From Talpa occidentalis (Eukaryota > Chordata > Mammalia > Eulipotyphla > Talpidae), in assembly GCF_014898055.3 (NCBI RefSeq), contig NW_026555331.1, forward strand, positions 111,349,194 through 111,413,193: DNA of 64,000 bases, written 5' to 3'. Shown here piece after piece: positions 13,401-25,925 of the stretch (positions within the stretch are counted from its first letter, which is position 1; each line of letters begins with the position of its first letter). The notes under the pieces are model-generated. The model saw nothing but the letters and a program-made list of their open reading frames with translations, did no database searches and was not told the origin of the DNA. The translations under genes and the position numbers were made by a program.

Positions 13401-15599
13401 TAATTCTCAAACTTCAGAGCTAATTAAATTTCCTTTTTTTCCCCAATTGGAAGCATAGGTAATTAGTGATATTCAAGCTACCGTACAATAATTTAGAATG
13501 TGTTCTGGGAACTATAATTAGAATTAAATCTTATGAAGTAAACAGAGGTGACCTTCCTTCTCAAGATTAACTTCATTAAAAATTATGCATTTGTTTTCTT
13601 TTGTTATGTGCTTTATTTTGTGACTCTGTTTTATTTTGTCACAGGAGGACATTACTATAATGATTCCAAAATGTGCCACTAATTAGCAAAAACTCCAGAG
13701 TGACAATGTTAATGACTAGCATGATCATGGCTGTACATTATTCAGTCCATTCCTTGTTTTGACTAAATGTATGATATTCACTTCATACCAAGACATAGAA
13801 AGTACATGAGTCAAGGGAAATGAGATAAGAGCCACATCTATGATATTATATTTGGATGAGTGGTTTATATTATAGATAAAAGTCAGATTTCTGAAATATC
13901 TGGAGATTCTCTGAAGCAAATAAACTTTCTTTCTGAAACTCAGTTGATGTTTGGCTTCAGTAGAGAGCTGGGTGCAGTGGAACTCAATCCCTAATTTCAC
14001 CCCAATCTTAAGATATATCATCTCCAAGAATCTCTAAACACTTTACATGTTTATATGCTTTTCAGGTATAGTTGAAAGTATTTGAGAATGAGGAAGCAGA
14101 ACTCTGATTTGGTATTCTTTCATAAAGGTATCTTACATGACACAGAAAACTTAAGTGAATTCTATGGATTTGCATGAATAAAAAAGTAACTGATATACAG
14201 CATTCCATTTTTAAAAACAATTTTAGTGCCATAAAGAGTTATTTAAAACTGCAAAACAAAGGAAGAAAATTTAAAGTCAACACAGATCTTACTCACCCCC
14301 AATATGATGAGAATGGCACTTCACCTCTTTCCAAGGTGTACTGTTTCCAAAAAACAACCCCAGTCTTATCATGACAAATTTCTAGATAAACCAAAATTGA
14401 GGAACATCAGCCTAACTAGATCTGCTAAAAAGTGTCAAAGTCACTGTAAAATAGGAAAGACTGGGAAGTTATCACAGGCTAGAGGTAGTTAAGAACACAT
14501 GACAACTACATGAAGCCTGGGACAATTAATGGAAAAATTGGTGAAATGCTTATTAACTCAGGGCTTTAATTAATAGAATCACACCAGTTATTTTTTTCAT
14601 TTTGAAAAATGAAATTTTTTATGAAATGAGATTTAAATTTACTGTGATTGTCTAAGTTGTGATCATTAGCAGAAATGAGGTGAAGGGGTACAGTATCTAC
14701 CAGACTACAGTGTGGAACACTTCTGGTAGCCTAAAATTATTTTTAAAAAATAATAATAAAGGAAAGAAAAGATTTTTTTTTTTTAGTGGAAACAGACAAA
14801 GGGAGTTTTGTCCATGGGGTTTAAAAAAAAAAAAATCCAAATTAAATCTGCATATATTTGCATATAGCTTTTCAATCCAAACTTTAAAAAAAAAGGCAAA
14901 ATACTTTTTAGGAAAGCTGAGTTTTCAAATACAACAGGATAGGGAAAAGAAAAGCAAAGATTTGGGTGAGACTGGATCAAAGGAAGAGATAAAAGTAGAA
15001 AGTCGGGTACTTCCCAGATCTGCCTCTATAGTAGTTGTAAAAATAATAAGAAGTTAGTTATATACCAAAATTTGCATTGTCAATTTGCTCTTTATTCTAG
15101 GTTTAGCAACACACTTTTGCTTGGCAGAGGGAAATCACACTGCAGGAGATGGAATGTTCCACCCTCCTTAGGATCCCTCCCTGCCTGCAGGAGGGAGTCT
15201 AATAGGCAGCCTCCAAGATTCACTGTGCCCTAGAAGACTGACTTAATTATCCTAATATCATCTTCCCATTCAACATCTGACAAGTGAAAGAACATACAAC
15301 CAGCATCACTTGGCTCCATGATATCAAAGAAAATTATTTTAATCCAGAGAGCTGTACCACATGATTCTCAACTTGAATCCAGTCATGAAAAGATAGCATT
15401 AGTCAAATTCAAATTGGGAGGCAATGTACCAACAACTGGCCTGTTCCCTTCAAAAATTATCTAGATCAAGGAACAGAAAGAAAAGCAGAATTTCCTTAGA
15501 GTAAGGAAGAGCAGAGGATGGCAGCCATGGGCTACATATAACATGGGTTAGATTTAGATTGGGAAAAGGGCATCAAGTGCACTTGAGAAAACATGAGTA

Positions 15600-16012
15600 A
15601 GAACTGTGATTTACAGAACTGTACTTATCAATGTTATGTTTTCAGATTTTACCAGTTGTACGACATTCCCTTATTAGGAAATATATACTAAATAAATACA
15701 TACTAAAGTGTCTAATGCAAAAGGAACACAGTGTTCCCTATATGCTCTCTGGTGGTTCAGGGGGAAATGTATATGTGCACATTCAGTATATGTACATGTG
15801 TATGCACTTACAATATATATGGAGAAAGAGTGCACAGGAGAGAGGGAGGGGGAGAGAGAGAGCTAGAGATCTTGCATCAGTGAGGAAAATAGGGCAAAAT
15901 ATAAACAGTTACTGAATCTGGCTGAAGGTTATGTAGGAGTTCCTTCTACTATTCTTATAACTTTCCCCCTAAAGTTCCAAACTATATAAAAATATAAGGT
16001 TAAAAATAAATT
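15600..16012 (+). mobile_element. L1 3'-end fragment, old
   Basis: It shows the typical L1 closing order: a cttttaccagt-like start, an internal purine-rich simple repeat, then gttactgaatctggctgaag, ctactattcttataactt and a final aaaaatataaggttaaaaa. Decayed and non-coding. Confidence 0.6.
15836..15866. repeat. GA-rich purine tract
   Basis: A run of gagagaggg and gagagagag units, probably part of the surrounding L1 3' end. Confidence 0.8.
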
Positions 16013-16629
16013 GACTTTTTTGGAACCAGAGAGAGGGGGTGGTTGTCTAACTCTGTGAATGTACTAAATGAATTATTTATTTCAAAATGGTTAATTTTAT
16101 GTTGTGTGAATATGATCTCAATAAAAATAATAATGAGTATTCCGGGGGAGATTCCAAGGTTCAACATTCCAGGGGCTACAGTGGTCCCAGCTCAACATGA
16201 GAGCAAGTGGGCAACAGTTAGATGGCCTGATGGCCACCAAGAGCCCACTTAAAATAAGGTCATTTCCTTGTCCTAAGAAATCATCTTGGAATCTACTCTT
16301 AGACTCCTCCACCCACACCCAGGCGAGGCTGCTGAGAATGAGGATCCTCCCCAGAGCTCTGGGTGGGTGTGCCACAAGGCTGCCACCTTTTGTGTTGCTC
16401 CAAATTCAAGCTTCACAGCTTAAATAATCTGGTACTACTTGAGGTAACTCCCATCCTGCACTCCAGACTGTTTAATCTTTGAGTCTCCCCACATCAGCTA
16501 AAACTTTTGACAGAAACACAAACCTACTTATAGAAACCAGAGGTCAATTTATATGAAATTAAATTTGGAAAGCATAGCTAATGACCAGTGCATGAAACCA
16601 TGTTCTACATGTAAAAAAAATCTCAACAA

Positions 16630-16790
16630 TATTTGTTCAATGAAAGAAATCAAGAATAGATTACATTTCATGTTACAGTATGTGATGCTCAGAAAGATTA
16701 AATTATTTGTCCAAGATCAAACACCTAATAAATGACTAAGTTGGGGTTTGAATACAGGTGTTAGGAAGGGCTGCATACCTTCCAATCACA
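16630..16790 (-). repeat. MIR SINE remnant
   Basis: The order gctcagaaagattaaatt, tgtccaagatcaaacacc and gggtttgaatacaggtg is the antisense MIR core. Confidence 0.55.
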
Positions 16791-17489
16791 TTAGTATTTC
16801 TTTGGGAAAATAAGGTTTAACTTGTGCTTGAGACACACATTGAGACTACATCCCCTGCAGAATGAATAGGTAACTCTTGGTACAGGCAAAAACAATGTAC
16901 ACAGAAAACATGTGATATAAAGGTCCTTACCCCATTCTCACTGCCCTCCTCAAAAAGGTCCATTGAAAACTGTTTTGCATTTACCTTGCCAAATAAGATT
17001 TGCTTGGAAAATAAGAGCAATGAGGTTTGGGATGAGTTTTGATGATAGCACTGCTGAATCCCGACATGCCTACTAAAAAGGGAACTATGTGGAGATGCTG
17101 CCTCTCTGTGGCAGTCTGAGGCAATTAGCCCAGCAGTTAAGTCAGGAGTTCTTACCCTCTCCAGTTTTATGACCTTGGCCATGCATCTCAACACACTGGT
17201 GTATTATATACACTGGCAAAAACCATTGGGTAGCTTCATTACAATAATCCATAGCTGTTTAATTTGCACTCCAATGTGCCCTTGAGAGGAAGAGAAAAAA
17301 AAGGCAGCATAACAACTTCCAGGCCAGAAGGAGAGGTATATAAAAATGAGATCCATCATGAGCTTTCACAGTGGGAAAAAGGTTACAAATTATCACACAG
17401 GAAATTAAATCAAATACCTCCTTTTTAAAATACACTTCCTAATCTGCATTTTCAGTTCACTTAACCTTTAATTTCAGATACAGAGTATG

Positions 17490-17645
17490 GTTTAATGCAA
17501 AACAATAGTGAATTGGGTCTGAGGCAAAAATTATCAGTGAAATTTGGTGTCACTTCTTACTGTCTGTGAGAATCAGTATTTTCAGACGTAGAGTAATATG
17601 GGACAAAACATCTATTTCAAGAGTTATATATAAAGGTTAAATGAG
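17490..17645 (+). repeat. MIR SINE remnant
   Basis: Sense MIR-like order: ggtgtcacttctta, gaatcagtattttcag, gtagagtaat and aaggttaaatgagaaaa. Highly diverged. Confidence 0.45.
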
Positions 17646-18460
17646 AAAAGTATGTCAAACACCCACAAAAGACCCTGGCACAAGATAGCAAATAGATAAA
17701 AAATTTCCAGTTTTCCTTTCCATGTGGAGTTGGTGATCCATAAAAAGGCACAGAGCTCTGCTACTCTTTCCTTTTTTAATCAAAATCTTGCAAATAATGT
17801 CCAAAAGGGCTAGTACATGGAAGCCAAATTTAAAATGCATTGGTCAAGATGCTTGCAGTAAAAGTGATCACTGTGTAGACATATTTTGGCAATGTAACAG
17901 AACTGAGGAAAAGAGCCAGGTCAGTCTATTTATAGTGATGGACACTTTCATTTTCTCAGTGGTTAACCACAATATACAAAAATAAAACATAAAGAAACAA
18001 GGCAAACATTTTGCCAATGTTCTCAGTAAATAATATTGTTTCAGTAATAACGTAATTTCTTATAAACCACATACAGTCTTTGCAATAAAGATATGACAAA
18101 TGAAAGGGGGGGCTATAACTATAGGGACCTAAGAGCTATATTCCTTCATTCAGTACACACCAGGGAAAGTGACAAGAAAGAGCTAGAAGCTGACCTCCTC
18201 TTATTTAAAGCCCAGGAGGGGAGAATTATAAATACAGAGATAAATAGGAATTTGCTCTATTAAAAGCCACAGTACAGATGTGCACAAAGAATAAGGTGGA
18301 ACAGAGAGACAGAGTCATCTCTGGATTCTACTCATAAATTTCCCCAACTCCCTCACTTCACTATGTGCATTTCGGAACATTTTGTTTCAGCTCAAGGCTA
18401 AGGAGAAATAGGTTAAAACGATGAAAAGAAGAATACAATTATTCTATCTGCTACAAAATT

Positions 18461-18724
18461 TTTTAAAAGATTTATTTATTTTTATACAAGAGCTGGGGTA
18501 CAGGCCAGAGGTGCAGGAGGGTGAGAGGATTCACCAGAGACAGAGCATGGAGCAGAACAGGCAGAAGACAGAAATACATTACTGAGGGGAGCAGCGGGCA
18601 CAGCAGGGGAGGTCTGCCGCACCATGTGGGATTCTCGCCAGCCAGCCAGGATCGAACCCGCACTGCCCAGGCTGCAGACAGCTTCACAGCATGGTGCTCA
18701 ATCTGCTGCGCCACCGGGGAGGCC
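18461..18724 (-). mobile_element. tRNA-derived SINE, older subfamily
   Basis: Reverse-strand copy ending (plus strand) in gcgccaccggggaggcc. It carries the older-subfamily 3' region (cctctggcctgtacc read on the minus strand). An imperfect direct repeat, ctacaaaatt and ctacaaattt, flanks it at 18451 and 18725. Confidence 0.88.
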
Positions 18725-19519
18725 CTACAAATTTGATTTTAACTTAAAAGAGACAAAATGTCCTACCTTTGTTCTTACTATTAATAATAGTAATAATACT
18801 TTAAAATTTCAGATTTATTATTTACCAGGAATTTCATAATTTTTTTCATTTCTAGGATTTCCATTTGCCTATAGAAATATTACTATTTCTCTAATGAAAC
18901 ATCTAATTTTTTTCTGCTAAGATTTTCATTCATTGAAAATGGTGTTTTCTCCCTGTGGATAGTTTTCATACTCCTTACCCATTAATTTCTACATCCGATT
19001 TTATAGATTTTGCTTTCATTCTTCATATACCAGGAAATTTTGGATGGTAGTGCAGACATTATAAATGTTAAATTGTGGAGATCGTGGATTCTGTTTTCTC
19101 CAATGAATGCTCTTTTCCTAGTTTCCTTACCTTAAGTACAGTGTAAGTATGAGTGTTATATCTTTATTATGTCTTTATTGGAAGTATGTGGATAGAATGA
19201 GGTCTACAGTGAAGCAAATCCCATGTCTTTTCCCACTATCATTAAAATTTTTCTAAGAAACTGATTTATTGTGGATTAAATCTGACCATGTAAAGACAAA
19301 ACCAAAATTTTTTATTTTTAACAGAGTAGCAGCCAAGCAGAATTTTAAAATAGAAACCATTTCCATACTTTTTAAAGAGATTATAATGGAATTTGATACT
19401 AGAGCCATCATATATAATATCAAGGCCCAACTAGTAATCTATATACAAATGAAAGTTTTGATATCTTATTCTTCCCATTTGCTACTCATTAAAACTTTGT
19501 GCTTTAAAAATCACAAAGT

Positions 19520-19802
19520 GAGCCTGCCCTGGTGGTGCAGGCAGTTGAGCACAGCGCTGTGAATCTGTCCTCAGCCTCTGCAGCGCAGATTCTATCCCGG
19601 CCAGCCAGCGAGATACCCACATGGCACAGCAGATCTCTCCTGTCTTGCCTGCTGCTACCCTCAGCAGTGTATTTCAGTCAGTCTGCCTGTTCTGTTCCCT
19701 GTTCTGTCTCTGGTGACTCCTCTCACCCTCCCACACATCTGGCCTGTACCCTGGTTCTTGTATGCATGAATAAATAAATCTTTTAAAAAATAAAATAAAA
19801 AT
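19520..19802 (+). mobile_element. tRNA-derived SINE, older subfamily
   Basis: Begins gagcctgccctggtggtgc and ends with tggcctgtaccctgg, ttcttgtatgcatg and an AAATAAATC tail. It is flanked by a perfect 14-bp duplication, aaaaatcacaaagt, at 19506-19519 and 19803-19816. Confidence 0.92.
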
Positions 19803-20142
19803 AAAAATCACAAAGTAAACAAATATGCCTGACCAAAAATAATAGATATGTATGTGATGTCCAAGTTCCAAACAAAGGTCCATTCATTGGGCTTGGAGTT
19901 GTGGTGGACATGCTAATCATCTACAACCTATGAACTGACTCATGTTAGCAAAATATTCCTGTATACAGCTAGGAAGGACCATGTGACCCTTTGTAGACCA
20001 GACTGGGTCACAGTGGTCGTGTGACTCAAACTGGACAAGATCTTCCACTTAGAAAATCTGAACTACTTTGCATAGAAACCATTAAGTCATAGTTCGGCCA
20101 TTTCTGTCATCTTCATGCTCCAGGCAGAAAAGAGGGGTCTGC

Positions 20143-20170
20143 AGAAATATATCTATGCAGATATATTTCT
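20143..20170. repeat. Perfect short inverted repeat (12-bp arms, 4-nt loop)
   Basis: agaaatatatct is followed by the loop atgc and then by its exact reverse complement agatatatttct. Confidence 0.9.
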
Positions 20171-20454
20171 ATATGCAGAAACATAAAAAATCTGGCCAAG
20201 AGCAAAAGAAATTAATCAAGATAATTAACTAAGATGGCATAATAATCTTTCCTGTTCTAGTTTTTCAATAGACATCTTACCAATAAAATTGAATTTGAAA
20301 ATTAAAAAAAACAAATTATAGTTACATTTTAGTGAAAGCATATTTATTTGTATGAGCACAGAGAATATCTGGTGCATAGAGATATACATCAAAATTGTTC
20401 ACACATTTTATTTATGTTTGGGAGAATATGGATGATTTTTATCTAAATTATTTT

Positions 20455-20640
20455 AGATAGTAGGGAGATTCCACAAAAAATTATAACTACTATATGATCC
20501 AACAGTTCCATTTTTAGGTAGCTATCCAAAAATATAAAAACAATGATTGAAAAGATACATGCACCCCAATATTCACTGCAGCTCTATTCACAATAGGCAA
20601 GCTATAGAAACAACCTAAGTGCTCAAAGATGTGGTGTGAC
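20455..20640 (+). mobile_element. L1 ORF2 3'-region fragment
   Basis: The sequence runs tatatgatccaacagttcca, then gatacatgcaccccaatatt, cactgcagctctattcacaa and caacctaagtgctc, the usual order at the end of L1 ORF2. It is short and interrupted by stops. Confidence 0.7.
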
Positions 20641-21330
20641 AGAGATTATAATACACAACCCACAAAATGATGCCTATCCAGTGGCAGCTCCATGTGCTTC
20701 TTCCAGGCTGGTAGTTTCACCGAGTATCTTTCAAGATGGAAGTAATTTTTTTCTGACACTTGAATGGAATGAAAACAAAAAAATTGTTATGTAAGCAGTA
20801 GTGGAGGTGGGGGGATAGGGCTATCTCTGGGGATAAGGATGCTCTCTGCAAGTGCAAAGGAATCAGAGGATCATGCAACACCACACAGCACAACTTGGGG
20901 TGGTTCCAGGAGGACCAGGAGCTTCGAGGTAGTTACCCTTTGGTAATCAGAAGCCTTATGCAGTACACTCATACACAGCACTAAAAATAGGACAAAACTA
21001 TATATACAATTCTGAGTCACTAGGAAACCAAAAATAGGATGATCTGAAAGACTTTTTATATGAAAAGTATCAGTTTTTTTTTCAGTTCTTACAAAATTGG
21101 AGACTTCCTTTATTACAGGCCCTCCAATTTTCTCTTACCATCACTTTTTCTTCTGCTGGTAAATGCACGTGTATGCACATTTGTGGAGGTATATGGAGGA
21201 GTATGTACATATACATGCACACATTATACTTTCTCTGTTCAGCAAAACCCACCATGGCCATTCAACTTAATCCTTTAACTGTTACAAGTCCTACAAGACC
21301 CCTTGCATAAGCGCAAAAAAGACCAAAAAA

Positions 21331-21560
21331 GATAAACACTTGACCCTTGAATAACCCAGAGGTTACGGAAACCCTTGAATAACTTACAGTTGGTCCTTCA
21401 TACAGACCAGTTCTGCATACAGAGATCTAGCCAACAGACATTCTCAACAGGCATTCTCTTGGCTGAATCCCTGAATGCATTTTCATCTAAGTGGACCTTG
21501 AGCTAAGTGAGCCCTAGCTCAAACAGTTCAAACTCATGTTGTTCAACAGTCTACTGTACT
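21331..21560. mobile_element. MER2/Tigger-like DNA transposon fossil
   Basis: It starts cacttgacccttgaataa and ends cttgttcaac-like (tcatgttgttcaacagtc) followed by TA, so the ends look like decayed inverted repeats of a pogo-type element. The interior ggtccttcatacag and ttctgcata phrases resemble a second Tigger-type segment. Confidence 0.5.
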
Positions 21561-22404
21561 TTAAAAGATTACCCTCTTTACATTACCACCACAGTGAAGT
21601 CTTCAGCATTAACCATATAATCTTGTAATTTCAATATCATCCAAACACCCCAGCACAGGATCTTTCATGATATGGCATCACTTTCCACTCCCTGATTGTC
21701 ACCCCTGCCCCTTCTCCTCCTTTATTCCTAATCCACATTAGTCCTGTGCTCATTCCTGCATGTCCAAGTTCTACCAGTTCTTTAATGGAAGAGCAGGAGT
21801 GACTCTCCTCCTAGCAGACCTAGTTCCAAACACACTCTCTGCGGTGGTTCCCCAGACTTGCAGCCAAACTCCAGGCGCCTCCCTCTCCAGTGCCCCATTC
21901 TCCAGTTCATTGCTTCTTCCCCAGTGCTCATGAATGATAAAGAAGGATAGCAGTGAGAATGAAGGACAGTCCTTTTAGGAAGCCAAGAAGGAACATCTTA
22001 GCAGTTCATATACAAGTGCTGGGGTGGGGGACGGGTGGTTAACAGCACCAAAATAAAATTTTTTAACATCAGACACCATGAACAATGGGAGACAGAAAAT
22101 TAAGGTTACGTACCAGATTTCCATAGAGCAAGGGAGATGGGCATTCAGAACCTCAGCTGTCAAAGAATTTGTTCTCATTCATGACTGAGTTTTGACTGCT
22201 GAGTAAGATGAAAAACAATGTGTTCTAAAGAAAGCATCTGAGGGGGAAAGACTCCTTCAAAAATAAAAAAGAGAAGGGAGGCAAAGAACACTCCGAAACA
22301 ATGCAATGAAATTCAAATGAATGAAAAACACTGAAAGAGCAGGCAGAATGGAAACAACAGCTCCCTGTTTGATCGGAATTGAATCTATAGGTGAGACTTT
22401 TTTT

Positions 22405-22661
22405 AAAAAAAAGATTTATTTATTTATGCAAGTACTGGGTACAGTCAGAAGCGCGGGAGGGTGCGAGAATTCACCAGAGTCAGAGCAGAGAGCAGATCAC
22501 GCAGAATGACGAAGTACACTGCTGAGGGGAGCAGCGGGTGGCAGGAGAGGTCTGCGCGCCATGTGGGACCCTTGCCCAGTGGCCGGGGATCGAACCGGTG
22601 CTGCAGAGGCTGTGGGCAGCTTCGCAACCCAGCACTCAACCGCTGTGCCACCGGGGAGGCC
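22405..22661 (-). mobile_element. tRNA-derived SINE, younger subfamily, with a perfect 20-bp duplication
   Basis: A reverse-strand copy with few mutations and GC-rich family body (gcgcgccatgtgggaccc). The flanking direct repeat at 22385-22404 and 22662-22681 is identical over 20 bp, indicating a recent insertion. The A and B boxes of the tRNA-like head are intact. Confidence 0.94.
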
Positions 22662-23329
22662 CTATAGGTGAGACTTTTTTTATCAACCTTTTTAACTTTC
22701 ATTAATTAGTAAGATAGCACAGTCTAGAGGCTGAGTTGGAGACAGGAATCAGGGAAAAATGGTGTCTGAAATATTCTGGTGCTACCTTGCTGGCTCTGAA
22801 CATTCAGGAAGGCTTTCCAGGATTCTAGAAAACTGGAAGCCAGAATGTTTTCATTTTCAAGAGTAAACTAGCACTACTTTCTGCTCTTTCCACAGACAAG
22901 GAGGTAAACCTGCTCCTGGGGTATTTAATTTGAAAACCAGCAAAGACAAGGGTCTATATCTGTTCCCCTAAGGAGAATCAGGCAGATGGCCGGTGTGCAA
23001 TCTTCATTAATGCTGATGTCCTCCTGAGATGGCCCTGATGTGAAGAGCTTTGAAGGGGTTTCCAGCCCCTGGCAAGACTCTACAGGAAGGAAGAATGTGC
23101 ACCTTTGCTTATGACTTGAGGACAACTGGAGAACAAAAGAAAGAGCCATCAGGGATGGATGCCAAGACATGATAGGTTCTTCTGTTTCACTTGCCTTCAC
23201 TGCCATCTGCACCTGTGGTTAAAGAACTTGAGAGGGGACACCAAGAAGACAAGTGGGTCCTTATCCTACCCAAATGCTGTGGTCTCCATGGGCATGTTTT
23301 TAACCTCTTAAAGCAAAAATGCCTCATTT

Positions 23330-23415
23330 TCTTCAACTCTAAAATAGGATAAATAGTAGTTGTGCTTTGTGCCTTATGGAGATGAAGTGAAATACCTCAT
23401 GGGAACCATTTGGGA
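23330..23415 (+). repeat. MIR-like remnant
   Basis: caactctaaaataggataa followed by gagatgaagtgaaatacc resembles the MIR core in sense orientation; short and decayed. Confidence 0.35.
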
Positions 23416-24839
23416 GGGCCCGGAAGCACCCAAAACAATGCTCCAGCTGGGGATGGCTGCAGCTTATTAATTAATGATTTTTTTAAAAAAACAGTGGAAA
23501 TCCCAATGGACCACCTAAAAAATATATAGTCAGTTTGGTAAATATTTAAAGAGGTGTGGCAAAAATAATTAGAAAGTCAACGGTCAATAAATACCCACTA
23601 TCCTTTTAATTCAGAGGGTGTGTTGCTTCTCACTGGAAAGTCTGTAGGTTTGCAGGAGTTTGTGGAGAAGTCTTCCTGCTCCCCTTTCTTTGCTCTTTGG
23701 AATGAGCAAGTGCAAGAAGCATGTTGAAAGCCTGCACTGGCATAGTTCTTATATAACCACGTCATGCTTAAATTGGTTCTTGTCCCTTCCCATTGGAAAG
23801 GTTTTGACAGTCTTCCTACACATACAAAATGCCATCCCCAGAATTAGAATCCCACGCCATGAAGCCAGCTCCCCGGGTATAAATCACTTCCTCCCAGACA
23901 CGAAGCAGATGCGACCAGGTCTGGATGTCCTGCTCACACCTCCTCTCCTGAGGTCACATCACAACGAATTCTAAGTGGCGAGACATGTTCACAAATGGTA
24001 CCATTTGGTAAAGAAAAAGTATAAAGCCTCAGGACAAAGATAAAAATAGAAGGTATGTTAACTTTATGTGGAGCTATTCAATGGTTGTCAAAAGGGTCAA
24101 CAGGATCCTGAACTGGCCATTTATTCGCCCCAGAAGAGCCAACACTGCTCTGCTTTGTTGCATCCTAAAAGGACACAATCACTAATCCAAAGAAGTCAGC
24201 AAAACACAGTGGAAAGAGGTGCTGGATATTTACAACAATCCATTATAGGGCTCAGAAGCCAATAGCCCCTTACCCGATTCTAGACTATGATAGAATGTTC
24301 TGGTTCTACCCTGCCCAGCCTATGTCCAAGACACTATAAAGATTGTGGTCAGACAATTCCTGCTATGGTCAGAAAAATTTCCTTGATTTATATTGAAGTT
24401 TTGATCCTTCCCCCCTTTGAAAAATGTTCATATGAGCAGAGACCTATGACAGATGGGATCCATAAGGACAGATAAGTGAGGGGTCTGCATCTAGCCCCTG
24501 GGAAGCAAAAACTCAAAAGAAAATGAACCAACTCTTCAATAAAGAGGCTCTCTGAGGGTACAAGTTCTGCCCTGTTCAGGACTTATAGAAAATTCTCTAA
24601 AATTCATGGACTATGGGCCATGTCACCCCTCAGGACTAGTTCTTTTTTCAAAGTTACATATTTATGCCCTCTGATCCAGCTGGTTATGGCCAAATGGAAA
24701 AATGTCCCACTCATCTATGTGGGCAAATACAGACCCCACACTCATTTGCACCATCAGATCCAAACTGTAATATCAGAAACGTTCTCAATGCCAGGTAGAT
24801 TTCTAAGAATTGCGTATTTATTAACTCATCAAGCTCTAG

Positions 24840-25010
24840 AACAAGCTTAGGTAGGGACGATTACTATCTGCGCCTTATTAACAAGGAGTCTGAGGTATAG
24901 GAATGTTAGGGCAATTGTCCAAGGTCACACAGCTAAAGAGCAATGCAGCTGGGCTGAAAAAACAGCCAGTCCAGCGCCAGAGGCTGTGCCCATAAAGCTG
25001 TGTGCTCTAC
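24840..25010 (-). repeat. MIR SINE remnant
   Basis: The block aggagtctgaggtatagg, then ttgtccaaggtcacacagct and gctgggctgaaaa, is a good antisense MIR core. Confidence 0.7.
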
Positions 25011-25362
25011 TAGTCTCACATATAATGGACTTGTTTATATGTCACTAAGTCAGCATCTTCTGTCAACCACTCTTGCACCTGCTGGGTGGTGCCTTTTTGG
25101 TCCAAATTTGCATCTACCAAAAAAGGATGCCAACAAAGTGTGCATGATTCTCAAAGAAGATAAAGATTAACACTGCTGAATAAGTAATCTGTGACAGTCA
25201 TGTTTTAAAGAGGAAAAAGTTCTTGTGGGTTTTAAGCTAAAAATGGAAGGCACAAGGTTTTTAAAGGATTGTGAACCTTTAAAATAACCTCACATAGAAG
25301 TCTAAGAGCAGCTCTTAATGAAACCATCAGCTGGAGAGTCACTAATTCATGTCTTTGTTTGG

Positions 25363-25378
25363 AGCGCCCTCTAGTGAC
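25363..25378 (-). promoter_or_regulatory. Candidate CTCF-binding motif
   Basis: On the minus strand the sequence gtcactagagggcgct fits the CTCF core (CCASYAGRKGGCRS) at all but the first position. It lies in unique sequence between repeats in the long ELMO1 intron. A motif match alone does not show binding. Confidence 0.5.
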
Positions 25379-25654
25379 CAGAAAGCAGATTCAACTCTAA
25401 CAGGAAATCAGTAACCCTCCATAGGGTGCAACAATGGATGTGAACAGGATAGGAGATGGGAAAACAGGGAGCGGGAGAAATCTGCGTCTGCACTCAGTTT
25501 TTACAGTCAATCCTGAGAAATTGCATGTAAAGTTAAAATTAATTACAGTAAGAAAAGGAGAACGCAGCTCAACTGTTGTCATAGGAATCATACTTCATTT
25601 GTTTTTAAACTTTTCCTTTAAAAATATCAAAAAGTATCAAAACATAGTTTTCTT

Positions 25655-25672
25655 TGTGTGTGTGTGTGTGTT
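25655..25672. repeat. (TG)n microsatellite
   Basis: An uninterrupted TG run directly next to the antisense half of the rearranged L1. Confidence 0.9.
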
Positions 25673-25925
25673 GTCTTTGTTTAGTTTTGGAATTAGTGTA
25701 ATATTGGCTTCATAAACATATTTGGTTGTATTCCTTCTTTCTCTATTTTTTGAAAGAATTTGTGTAGGATATGCACTGGTTCTTTTATGAGCGTTTGGTA
25801 GAATTCATTTGTGAAGATGTCTGGTCCTAGGCTTTTGTTTTGGGGGAGGGTTTTGATTACTGTTTCAATTTCAATGCTTGTAACTGGTTTTACTAGCTGT
25901 TCTATTTCTTCTTTATCTAGCTTTG
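25672..25925 (-). mobile_element. Inverted half of an L1 insertion (ORF2 fragment)
   Basis: On the plus strand this reads as the antisense of L1 ORF2: tgtctttgtttagttttgga, tattggcttcataaa, ctggttcttttatgagcg, ggtagaattcatttgtgaa and gtctggtcctaggctttt. It abuts a sense-strand L1 3' end, so the two halves point away from each other as in a twin-primed insertion. Reading frames are broken. Confidence 0.78.

Noticed and set aside
14659..15057. A 132-codon plus-strand open frame
   Set aside because: Lys/Phe-rich translation of A/T homopolymers, no protein similarity recognised.
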